DNA from: CAYWWY01 sp964462525
GTDB taxonomy: Bacteria; Thermotogota; Thermotogae; MWEM01
Direction: 5' to 3'
Length of the DNA: 64,000 nt
Assembly: GCA_964462525.1 (NCBI GenBank)
Contig: CAYWWY010000002.1
Span: forward strand, 1 to 64,000
Below the pieces are notes generated by a model, which was not told where the DNA came from, searched no databases, and saw nothing but the letters and a program-made list of their open reading frames with translations. Of this stretch, positions 1-7,500 are shown piece after piece (the stretch's first letter is position 1; each line of letters opens with the position of its first letter). The position numbers and the translations under genes were made by a program.

Positions 1-55
1 ACTCGCGGCCACCGGTGTGACAGACCGGCATGCTAACCAACTGCACCACGTCCCC
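1..55 (-). tRNA. tRNA-Asp (GTC), 3' end cut by window edge
   Basis: Read on the minus strand from 55 downwards, the sequence folds as an acceptor 5' strand GGGGACG, a D arm, a five-pair anticodon stem CCGGT/ACCGG with loop CTGTCAC (anticodon GTC), a short variable loop and the start of the T arm (GCGAGT). The T loop and the 3' acceptor strand lie outside the window. It sits about 30 bases downstream of tRNA-Arg on the same strand, so the two are probably co-transcribed. Confidence 0.9.
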
Positions 56-84
56 GTACCAGAATGCGCCAATGACTCCTTGTC

Positions 85-159
85 TGGTACCCCCGGTAGG
101 AATCGAACCTACATCTGCGGATTAGGAATCCACCGTTCTATCCATTGAACTACGAGGGC
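85..159 (-). tRNA. tRNA-Arg (CCT) with encoded CCA
   Basis: A complete cloverleaf on the minus strand: acceptor GCCCTCG pairs with CGGGGGT (one G-U pair at the top), D arm GTTC/GAAC, anticodon stem GTGGA/TCCGC with loop TTCCTAA (anticodon CCT, reads AGG), T arm GTAGG-TTCGATT-CCTAC, discriminator A followed by a genomically encoded CCA. This tRNA decodes the AGG arginine codon. Confidence 0.93.
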
Positions 160-514
160 TCCTGCGGAGCTTTGATCGCGGTCGAAATATACCACATTTT
201 CGTCAGGTTGTCAAGCCCTGTTCCAGTTCCCTGATCGTTCCTTTTTGGGGGAAAACAACCCTTGAAAGCCATTATCCCGTGGATGAGCGAGAAGATCCGA
301 GCGAAAACTCAACCATATTTGAACAGGAAAAATCGGGATTGACAAAGTTGAAATATAGTGTATAATAGAAATGTAATGGGTCTATAGGGGATAAATTTGA
401 GACTAATTTGATCGTATTCTTCCATTATTCATACCATATCAAGCCATAATCGCCTATAATGAGCCAGATACGACCTCATGAAGAAAACCAAACGATAAAA
501 GGGGGCAATCGGTA
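160..514. other. Intergenic stretch with one promoter
   Basis: 355 bases between the tRNA pair and the first gene. It contains the rightward promoter at 339-366, upstream sequence for the leftward tRNA genes, and a leader of about 140 bases. I looked for a TPP riboswitch because the next gene is thiamine-related; the conserved CTGAGA core is absent. No other gene is evident. Confidence 0.6.
339..366 (+). promoter_or_regulatory. Sigma-70-type promoter for the thiN operon
   Basis: TTGACA (339-344), 16-base spacer, TATAAT (361-366): both boxes are consensus. Predicted start near 373, leaving a leader of about 140 bases before the thiamine pyrophosphokinase start codon. Confidence 0.85.
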
Positions 515-1195
515 ATGAAAACTGGTTGGGGTTTAATTGTTGGGTCTGTTTCAGTCCAACACGATCAGCTTTCTTTCTACCGACACTGGGTGGAAAAAGC
601 CAAATGCCTGTTTTGCGCAGATGGAGGGGCAAAGCTCTTTCGTTCCCTGAATCACCCACCAGATTATCTTGTTGGTGACTTGGATTCCATCTCTTTCGAT
701 GATTTACAATGGATGCTCAACCGTAAGGTGCGCACTCTGGTCTTCCCAACCACGAAAGACTACCTAGATACTGAATTGTGCATTCATATGGCGTGCAAAA
801 AAGAAACCCAACGACTCGCCTTTCTTTGCCTTTGGGGAGAACAACCGGATCATTCACTGGCAACATTGAATCTGATCTCCTATGCACAGGATCTTGGAAT
901 CGAAGCTACCATCCAAGAACCCCAATGGGAAATGGGTATTTTGGATGGACCGATATCTAAAAGATTCTTTACGACTCCCGGAGCCCGATGGTCTTTGATT
1001 TCAATTTCCGATCAATGCGAAGAGGTAACTTTAGAGGGGATGAAATTTCTCTTGAATTCAGAAGCCTTAGATTATCGACATCCACGAGGGGTAAGTAATC
1101 AGGCTGAAAAAGAAGAAGTCTGGATTCGTTTTTCCTCTGGTTCTATGGTTTATATCCACTGGAGATCGCAAGACCAAAAGGAAAATCACCAATGA
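515..1195 (+). CDS. thiN: Thiamine pyrophosphokinase (ThiN family)
   Basis: Transfers pyrophosphate from ATP to thiamine, giving the cofactor thiamine pyrophosphate in the cytoplasm. The 226-residue length matches the family. The N-terminal catalytic domain shows CADGGA (about residues 34-39) and the GDLDS motif (about 55-59) that bind nucleotide and metal; the C-terminal half is the beta-sandwich thiamine-binding domain. The ATG at 515 is preceded by AAAGGGGG. It is the first gene after the promoter at 339-366 and probably heads a unit with the next two genes, although the functional link to glucan metabolism is not obvious. Overlapping open frames on both strands are shadows. Confidence 0.9.
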   Translation: MKTGWGLIVGSVSVQHDQLSFYRHWVEKAKCLFCADGGAKLFRSLNHPPDYLVGDLDSISFDDLQWMLNRKVRTLVFPTTKDYLDTELCIHMACKKETQRLAFLCLWGEQPDHSLATLNLISYAQDLGIEATIQEPQWEMGILDGPISKRFFTTPGARWSLISISDQCEEVTLEGMKFLLNSEALDYRHPRGVSNQAEKEEVWIRFSSGSMVYIHWRSQDQKENHQ

Positions 1196-1246
1196 AAGGC
1201 AATGATGATTGATATATCAGTAACAGGCTGTAAGGAGGTGTCATTT

Positions 1247-2167
1247 ATGCTAGACCATGAGGAATTGACCGGTATGACCGTAGACAAATTAAAAAAGCTG
1301 GGCAGAGAACACCAAATCAAAGGTTATTACAAAATGCGAAAAGAAGAGTTGTTGGAAGCCCTTACAGGGTTTTCACAAAGCCCGGTTACGGAAGGAACCC
1401 ATCGCCAGATTTGTGCCCTATTGGAAGGAGAACCCAAAATCTATGAGCTAAGAAAGATGGCGAAGCAATTGGGGTTGACTTTTCAGCGAAACATGAAAAA
1501 AACCGAGCTGATTGATCGGATCAAACGGGTATTGGTTAAACATCCCAATGGAAAGCCCAGCAGCAAAACGTTTTCTTCTCACGGCACGTCTCAAACCAAA
1601 CAGAAACGAACCCAACCCGAACCGGTTCGCGAGCTCAAAAACAGCTATGGAAAAGATAAAATGGTTGGATTAGCCGTTAATCCTCATTGGATTCACTTTT
1701 ATTGGGTTTTTTCCAGTCAAACCGAACATTTACTGGATGAGTTGGCACAGAGGGAAATCACCATGTACTTGAGGGTGTACGATGTATCAATGATCCAATT
1801 CGATGGAAGTAACGCGCATCGAACTCTCGAGTACCGTCTTGATCTCAAATCCACTCAGAAATACTATGTTCATGTTCCTTCAGCAGATGCATCATTTTTG
1901 GGCGAGATTGGTTATTACAATGAACAAGGGCAGTTTATTCCCCTTTTGCGAAGCAACTTGGTGCGAACTCCCGCAGATTCTTTTTCGATCAAACGAGAAG
2001 AAAAGTGGTTGGATCGTTCCTCGGGATTTCGATTTTCTGAGCTTTCGAAAGGAATGTTCACACCTGTTGTGATGAAAGGAATCGGAGGTTCTTCGGCTTC
2101 TTTCGAAGAAATGGCCCAACAAAAGTTCGTGTGGGTTTCGCGCCCCATACAAAGCGGGAGGGGTTAA
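1247..2167 (+). CDS. Rho-N/SAP-like plus DUF4912 protein
   Basis: A 306-residue cytoplasmic protein. The N-terminal part has two short helical Rho_N/SAP-like repeats (one beginning ELTGMTVDKLKKLG, a second around residues 60-95), a fold usually linked to nucleic acid binding, then a polar linker. Residues about 135-250 match DUF4912, a family commonly encoded next to GH57 enzymes, as here. An upstream frame-open ATG exists at 1202, but the ATG at 1247 has an excellent Shine-Dalgarno AAGGAGGTG at 1232-1240, so I start there. The stop codon is one base from the GH57 start, indicating translational coupling. The biochemical role is unknown; a sugar- or glucan-associated regulatory or binding role is inference from the neighbourhood only. 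Confidence 0.85.
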   Translation: MLDHEELTGMTVDKLKKLGREHQIKGYYKMRKEELLEALTGFSQSPVTEGTHRQICALLEGEPKIYELRKMAKQLGLTFQRNMKKTELIDRIKRVLVKHPNGKPSSKTFSSHGTSQTKQKRTQPEPVRELKNSYGKDKMVGLAVNPHWIHFYWVFSSQTEHLLDELAQREITMYLRVYDVSMIQFDGSNAHRTLEYRLDLKSTQKYYVHVPSADASFLGEIGYYNEQGQFIPLLRSNLVRTPADSFSIKREEKWLDRSSGFRFSELSKGMFTPVVMKGIGGSSASFEEMAQQKFVWVSRPIQSGRG

Positions 2168-2168
2168 T

Positions 2169-3776
2169 ATGGCTCGCGGTTTTTTTTCCTTAGTATTACA
2201 TGCCCATCTTCCATACATCCGACATCCGGAACATGAAGAATTTATGGAAGAACGATGGCTGTTCGAAGCAATAACCGAAACTTATGTCCCCTTATTGCGA
2301 GTCTTCCAACGGTTGGAAAAGGATTCTGTTCCTTTCGCGATCACCATGTCGATAACACCGCCTTTGATGGAGATGCTTGAATCGAAAGACTTACAAGAAA
2401 AGTACATCAGGCATTTGGAAAAACTCATTAAACTGAGTGAAAAGGAAATCGATCGCACAAAAAACGAAGCGCCTCAAAAGCATAAGATGGCGCAGTTTTA
2501 TCATGATGATTTTCAAGAAACCTTGCATATTTTCCGCGATCAGTATCATGGGTCCATCATCCGTGGGTTTATCCATTTTCAGGAAAAAGGAAACCTTGAA
2601 ATCATTACGTGTAATGCGACACACGGCTTTCTACCTCTAATGGAGCGATACCCACAAGCCGTTCGAGCGCAAATTCATGTTGGCAAGAACACTTATCGAA
2701 AGCATATCGGTAAAGATCCTGTAGGTATGTGGTTGGCCGAGTGCGGCTATACCCCTGGGATTGATCGATATCTAGCGGAAGAATCCATCCGATATTTCTT
2801 CGTGGATTCTCACGGATTCTGGTATGCGGAAAACCAACCTCGTTATGGGGTGTATCGACCCATGGTTACCGAAAACGGAGTAATGGCTTTTTCGAGGGAT
2901 CCAGAATCCAGCGAGCAAGTATGGAGCGCGGAAACCGGTTACCCTGGCGATTATCAATATCGTGAATTCTACCGTGACGTTGGGTTCGATCGAGAATTGG
3001 ATTATATCCAGGATTTTATCGATAAAAGCGGCGTAAGAGTGAATACGGGAATCAAATATCATAAAGTAACAGGCAATCAAATAGACCTTGGCGCGAAAGA
3101 ATACTACGACTTTTATCAAGCCCTAGAGGTAGCCAAAGAACACGCCCGAGACTTTGCTTGGAAAAAGCATCATCAAGCAGAAAAGCTTTACGATACCTTT
3201 CAAGGGGTCCAGCCGATCATCGTCGCTCCTTTTGACGCGGAATTGTTTGGCCATTGGTGGTTTGAAGGTCCATTTTTCATTGAGCATCTCTTTCGAGAAA
3301 TGGCAAAAGGAATGTCTGTAGAAGCAATCACCCCTTCGCGGTTTGTGGAAAACCACCTTACTACGCTCCAGATCAATACCCCAGAAGCCTCCACTTGGGG
3401 AGCAAATGGGTATAATGAAGTTTGGTTAAACGGCAGCAATGATTGGATATACCCCCATCTAGATGAGATGATCGAGCGGATGATCGAATTGGCCAATTCG
3501 TTTAAGCATGAGCAGGACCCTTTGAAAACCCGAGCATTGAATCAAGCCGCTCGCGAACTACTTCTTGCTCAATCCAGTGATTGGGCTTTCATCATGACGA
3601 CAGGTACCACAGTCGAATATGCTTCCAAACGGACCAAACAACACATTGAGCGGTTTATGAAAATTTTCCGTTGGCTGCAATGGGATGAAGTTGATGAAGG
3701 AGAACTGCAACACTTCGAGTGGATCGACTCGATCTTTGATGACATTGATTATAAGGTATACGCCACAGAATCCTAA
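2169..3776 (+). CDS. GH57 1,4-alpha-glucan branching enzyme
   Basis: A 535-residue glycoside hydrolase family 57 protein of the DUF1957-containing branching-enzyme type. It begins with the strand LVLHAHLPYIRHPE typical of the family. The probable nucleophile is Glu near 192 in MWLAECGYTPG, and the probable acid/base is Asp near 355 in APFDAELFGHWWFEG; both are well conserved in characterised branching enzymes of Thermus and Thermococcus. The C-terminal helical region contains SSDWAFIMTTG, also typical. It would introduce alpha-1,6 branches into a storage glucan in the cytoplasm. The pairing with the DUF4912 gene is a recurrent arrangement. An alternative is another GH57 alpha-glucan-active enzyme, but length and motifs favour branching. 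Confidence 0.88.
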   Translation: MARGFFSLVLHAHLPYIRHPEHEEFMEERWLFEAITETYVPLLRVFQRLEKDSVPFAITMSITPPLMEMLESKDLQEKYIRHLEKLIKLSEKEIDRTKNEAPQKHKMAQFYHDDFQETLHIFRDQYHGSIIRGFIHFQEKGNLEIITCNATHGFLPLMERYPQAVRAQIHVGKNTYRKHIGKDPVGMWLAECGYTPGIDRYLAEESIRYFFVDSHGFWYAENQPRYGVYRPMVTENGVMAFSRDPESSEQVWSAETGYPGDYQYREFYRDVGFDRELDYIQDFIDKSGVRVNTGIKYHKVTGNQIDLGAKEYYDFYQALEVAKEHARDFAWKKHHQAEKLYDTFQGVQPIIVAPFDAELFGHWWFEGPFFIEHLFREMAKGMSVEAITPSRFVENHLTTLQINTPEASTWGANGYNEVWLNGSNDWIYPHLDEMIERMIELANSFKHEQDPLKTRALNQAARELLLAQSSDWAFIMTTGTTVEYASKRTKQHIERFMKIFRWLQWDEVDEGELQHFEWIDSIFDDIDYKVYATES

Positions 3777-4048
3777 GCTGTTCCTGCGAAAAGAGAGTAT
3801 ATAGCATAAACGATCCACCAAACAACACCCAGCGTAAAAAGAGGCGGAGTAGCAGCACCGGTTACAATCCCTGCAAAAATCCCTAAGATTGGGTTCGTGT
3901 CGTATGTGTTCAAAACCCATTCCCACATTTGGCCAATCGTCCTGAAAAAAATGTTACCTAACTGATGCTCTTTTTGAGCCGATGCGAGGTTGCAACCAAC
4001 AAGAAGGAAAATAACCAATACCAAGGCAACAAACAGATGGGTGTTCAT
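3773..4048 (-). CDS. Small exported lipoprotein-like membrane protein
   Basis: About 91 residues from the ATG at 4048; an in-frame ATG at 4060 lies directly on the GGGGG Shine-Dalgarno and is less likely. The N terminus is a hydrophobic signal of about 15 residues ending in LLVGC, a plausible lipobox, followed by NLASA, which could instead be a signal peptidase I site. The mature part has a short polar segment and then a hydrophobic C-terminal half with two possible membrane segments. It faintly recalls small exosortase-associated proteins of the TIGR04073 type, but I cannot confirm this by eye. Its end overlaps the GH57 stop by four bases in a convergent arrangement. Function unknown. Confidence 0.6.
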   Translation of the reverse strand: MNTHLFVALVLVIFLLVGCNLASAQKEHQLGNIFFRTIGQMWEWVLNTYDTNPILGIFAGIVTGAATPPLFTLGVVWWIVYAIYSLFAGTA

Positions 4049-4140
4049 CTGGATAATCATCCCCCTTTTTCATGTATATGGAACGTTTCATTTTATCTTG
4101 ACGAAAAAATGGACTTGAATCCCCAGAATGGAAATTGAAG

Positions 4141-5004
4141 ATGAAAGCAATTCTTTTACTTTTCCTTGTTACAGCCATATGGGGGACTACCTTTCCTCTT
4201 CAAAAAATGGTGTTGGAGGGTGTGTCTCCTTTTGTGTTCAACGCTCTTCGCTTTTGGATCGCTACTATCGTCGCTTTTGCCTTAGGAGGCAAGCAAAACT
4301 TCAAATATGGCATCATCCTCGGCCTTTTTATGGCAGCGGGTTATGTTACACAAACTTGGGGACTCAGTTTGACGACCGCATCAAAAAGCGGGTTTATCAC
4401 CTCTTTATATATAATTATTGTACCAATTCTCTCCTTTTTTTTTGATCGAGAACGAGTAAACCGAATTCAACTTATCGGGTTTACTTTGGCATTCGTTGGG
4501 TCATATTTCATTTCGGGCGGATTGGATGGGTTTTCGATGGGAGACTTTCTTACCCTAATTTGCTCAGTTGCATTTGCGTTCCATGTTGTATGGATTACAC
4601 GGATCTCTCGAAAAGTATCAGAAAAGGAGCTCCTGGGATGGCAGTTTGCCGTTGTTGCCGTGATTAATTCGTTTTTGGGGGCAAACTCTTCATGGAGTGT
4701 TCCGATCCAAGCTTGGATGGTTGCTCTGTATTGCGCGGTTCTGGCATCGATTCTCGCTGTTTTCTGGCAATTGAAATTCCAAAAAAGGGTAGGGAACAAT
4801 ACTTCCGCTCTTATTTTTGTTGGAGAACCGATCTTTGCGGCATTCTTTGCCTATTTCATTCTAGGGGAAACATTGACCCGTTCCCAAAGCATGGGTGCAG
4901 TCTTTTTAACGATCTCTTTAATCTTAGTCTCATTTAAACCCCAATGGATATCCAAGAATTTGTGGTATACTTCTAATGCAAAAAGTTCAAAAAGGAGGGT
5001 ATAA
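4141..5004 (+). CDS. DMT-superfamily transporter (two EamA domains)
   Basis: About 287 residues, almost entirely hydrophobic, with ten predicted membrane helices arranged as two EamA repeats. The first helix carries the typical TAIWGTTFPLQK segment and the second repeat LVFVGEPIFAAFFAYFI-like sequence, both family hallmarks. Such proteins export or exchange metabolites, often amino acids; the substrate cannot be read from sequence. A TTG six bases upstream is also in frame, but the ATG at 4141 is the more ordinary start. The ribosome-binding site is weak. The enolase promoter appears to lie inside the 3' end of this gene. Confidence 0.88.
   Translation: MKAILLLFLVTAIWGTTFPLQKMVLEGVSPFVFNALRFWIATIVAFALGGKQNFKYGIILGLFMAAGYVTQTWGLSLTTASKSGFITSLYIIIVPILSFFFDRERVNRIQLIGFTLAFVGSYFISGGLDGFSMGDFLTLICSVAFAFHVVWITRISRKVSEKELLGWQFAVVAVINSFLGANSSWSVPIQAWMVALYCAVLASILAVFWQLKFQKRVGNNTSALIFVGEPIFAAFFAYFILGETLTRSQSMGAVFLTISLILVSFKPQWISKNLWYTSNAKSSKRRV
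4963..4971 (+). promoter_or_regulatory. Extended -10 promoter candidate for enolase
   Basis: TGG-TATACT, an extended -10 element, lies within the last codons of the transporter gene and about 40 bases before the enolase start. No convincing -35 box at the expected distance. Confidence 0.45.
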
Positions 5005-5006
5005 AT

Positions 5007-6293
5007 ATGTACTTAGAAATCTATGATGTACTCGCGCGAGAAGTCTTGGATTCTCGTGGAAACCCAACTGTGGAGGTCGAAGTCCATCTAGAGGATGGGA
5101 CTTCAGCTCATGCGATTGTCCCTTCAGGAGCGTCTACAGGCACTCATGAAGCATTGGAGATGAGAGATGGAGACCATCGTTTTCTTGGAAAAGGAGTCCA
5201 AAAAGCGGTTGGCCATGTTAACGACACCATTGCTCCGAAACTGATTGGGTTGAATGTCTACGATCAGGTCGGGATCGACCAAGTCATGCTTTCTCTCGAC
5301 GGGACTGAGAACAAGAATCATTTAGGAGCCAACGCAATCTTGGGCGTATCAATGGCAGTAGCTCGAGCGGCAGCGATTTCCCTATCTTTACCGCTGTATA
5401 AATACTTGGGTGGTGTAAATGCTAAGACCTTGCCTGTCCCCTTGATGAATGTCATTAACGGGGGAGAACACGCAGATAACAACTTGGACATTCAGGAATT
5501 CATGATTGTCCCTGCGGGTTTCTGCTGTTTTCGAGAAGCCTTGCGCGCAGCCGCAGAAGTATTCCAGCACCTAAAAAAGATTCTGCACGCCGGAGGATAC
5601 GTCACCGCTGTTGGAGACGAAGGGGGATTTGCCCCAAACCTTTCCAGTAATGAAGAAGGGTTAAGGATAATTCTACAGGCAATCAATAAAGCTGGGTACA
5701 AACCAGGCGAACAATTCTTTTTCGCTCTGGATTGCGCAGCAAGTTCCTTCTATAACAAAGGAACCAACCGGTATTCCATGGATGGGAAAGAGATGGACAC
5801 TGATCAATTGTTGGCATACTACAAAACCCTTGTGGAAAAATACCCGATCATTTCCATCGAGGATCCGTTTGATGAAGAAGATTGGGAAGGATTCTCCAAG
5901 ATGAAATCGCAATTGGGCAAGAACGTTCAGGTTGTGGGTGATGATATCTTTGTGACGAATATCAATCGGTTACAGAAGGGAATCGAGTTGGATTGCGCCA
6001 ATTCTATCCTAATCAAGCTGAATCAGATTGGTTCAGTTACCGAGACACTGGATACTATCCAACACGCCCGAGAAAACTCCATGACAAATGTTATTTCGCA
6101 TCGTTCGGGTGAAACAGAGGATTCCTTTATTGCAGACCTCGCTGTTGCGGTCAACGCCGGCCAGATCAAGACGGGATCTTTGTCTCGAAGCGAACGGATT
6201 TCGAAATACAATCGACTCCTTCGGATTGAAGAAGAGTTAGGGGAATACGGACAATACAAAGGAAAAGAAAGCTTTTATTCCATAAAACACTAA
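5007..6293 (+). CDS. eno: Enolase
   Basis: Phosphopyruvate hydratase, interconverting 2-phosphoglycerate and phosphoenolpyruvate in glycolysis and gluconeogenesis. The 428 residues match bacterial enolases. Landmarks in order: VLDSRGNPTVEVEV near the N terminus, PSGASTG loop, VGDEGGFAPN with the catalytic Glu, IEDPFDEEDWEG and GDDIFVTN metal-binding carboxylates, LIKLNQIG catalytic Lys, and SHRSGETED. The ATG at 5007 follows AAGGAGGG. A strong terminator closes the unit at 6310-6340. With the pyruvate phosphate dikinase at 32265-34901 it frames the phosphoenolpyruvate node. Confidence 0.98.
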   Translation: MYLEIYDVLAREVLDSRGNPTVEVEVHLEDGTSAHAIVPSGASTGTHEALEMRDGDHRFLGKGVQKAVGHVNDTIAPKLIGLNVYDQVGIDQVMLSLDGTENKNHLGANAILGVSMAVARAAAISLSLPLYKYLGGVNAKTLPVPLMNVINGGEHADNNLDIQEFMIVPAGFCCFREALRAAAEVFQHLKKILHAGGYVTAVGDEGGFAPNLSSNEEGLRIILQAINKAGYKPGEQFFFALDCAASSFYNKGTNRYSMDGKEMDTDQLLAYYKTLVEKYPIISIEDPFDEEDWEGFSKMKSQLGKNVQVVGDDIFVTNINRLQKGIELDCANSILIKLNQIGSVTETLDTIQHARENSMTNVISHRSGETEDSFIADLAVAVNAGQIKTGSLSRSERISKYNRLLRIEEELGEYGQYKGKESFYSIKH

Positions 6294-6309
6294 AAACACA
6301 CGACCCATT

Positions 6310-6340
6310 ACCCGGGAAATGCTCTTTCCCGGGTGTTTTT
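6310..6340 (+). terminator. Rho-independent terminator after enolase
   Basis: Perfect ten-pair stem ACCCGGGAAA / TTTCCCGGGT with a five-base loop, followed by GTTTTT. Confidence 0.93.
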
Positions 6341-6363
6341 CTGGCTGGAGGCATGGTAATCAT

Positions 6364-7500
6364 ATGAGAAGTATGGTTCTTCATTTCTTGGGCGAGGTCA
6401 AATATATTGTTCGGAACCCTATCTTTTTTGTTATTCTTACCTGTACTCCAATCCTGTTACTGACGATCTCGTTGCTGTTCATCCCTACCGAACGGGTGTT
6501 GGAATCGATTAAGATCGGTATACTCGGAGAGGATCAAAGTTATATCGGTCAATATCTCTCCGATTTTATCTTAGGTTTTCTGAAACAAGAAAATGTGGTT
6601 CTTGTGGAGAATCGGGAGGAAGCTTGGATTCTTCTTGAAGAAGGAAAAATCCATGGGTTGATTATTATCCCCATGGGTTTTTCTGCTCGGATGATGCTGG
6701 GACAACAAACAGAACTTTCCTACGTACCCAGTAGCGCCTCGCTAATTGAAAGTGTGACCATTTATAAGTTTTTTTCCACGGTGTTGTCTGAGATGCAATT
6801 CGGCGCGATTATCGAGCTTCAGCAAACAAGCACCATGGATCCCGCTCCGTTTATACCGGTGCCTCATATGAAGATCGAAGGCATTAACCAAAACCGACTG
6901 GATTATCCGGATGTAATGGCGCCGGGTATTCTCGCTTTTGTCATCTTATCTACCATGTTAATCGGCATTACCGGGTCGGTAAGCCGAGAAAAAGACCGAG
7001 GCATTTTGGAAGGGTTTCGGATTACCCCATCAAGCCGTGGAAGCTATGTTATGGGTAAGTTTTTCGCTCATGCTTGTTTAGGGATTATCCAAACAATCGC
7101 TTTAATCGTAGGTAGTCGGTATATTCTACAGATAGGGTTTGAAGGATCGATGGTCACAGTGGGTTTATTTTTGGGAATTGGAATGCTTACCTATTTGGGG
7201 ATGGGATTGCTTATATCGATCTTATCCGCAAACAGCGATATTGCAATGGGGATCGCTGCAGCGCTTGTTTTTTTGATGTTTTTGGGAGGAGGGGTTTTTT
7301 TCCCCATTTCACAAATGCCCAAAGTTATGCAATCAGTTGCCCTTTTCCTCCCCATTACTCCTCTTGCAGAATCGTTGAGGAAAATAATGATTGCAGGGCG
7401 CGCGATCTCGGATGTACGGAACGAACTGATCCTGGTTTTCGCTTATCTAGGATGTACCCTCATTACATCTTTGCTCCTATTTAAAACAGCTACAAAATGA
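6364..7500 (+). CDS. ABC-2 type transporter permease
   Basis: About 378 residues with one N-terminal membrane helix (VILTCTPILLLTIS), a large extracytoplasmic loop of about 140 residues, and a C-terminal block of five helices. That is the ABC-2 membrane-protein topology of YhgE/NatB/DrrB-like exporters. The C-terminal block has the GGVFFPISQMP signature typical of the family. An upstream in-frame ATG at 6319 lies inside the terminator stem, so the ATG at 6364, behind GGAGG at 6346-6350, is the likely start. It overlaps mnmG by four bases (ATGA). No ATP-binding partner is encoded nearby, so the ATPase must be elsewhere. Substrate unknown. Confidence 0.82.
   Translation: MRSMVLHFLGEVKYIVRNPIFFVILTCTPILLLTISLLFIPTERVLESIKIGILGEDQSYIGQYLSDFILGFLKQENVVLVENREEAWILLEEGKIHGLIIIPMGFSARMMLGQQTELSYVPSSASLIESVTIYKFFSTVLSEMQFGAIIELQQTSTMDPAPFIPVPHMKIEGINQNRLDYPDVMAPGILAFVILSTMLIGITGSVSREKDRGILEGFRITPSSRGSYVMGKFFAHACLGIIQTIALIVGSRYILQIGFEGSMVTVGLFLGIGMLTYLGMGLLISILSANSDIAMGIAAALVFLMFLGGGVFFPISQMPKVMQSVALFLPITPLAESLRKIMIAGRAISDVRNELILVFAYLGCTLITSLLLFKTATK

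Noticed and set aside
370..514. TPP riboswitch before the thiamine pyrophosphokinase gene
   Set aside because: The conserved CTGAGA core and paired elements are missing; only a plain leader is seen.
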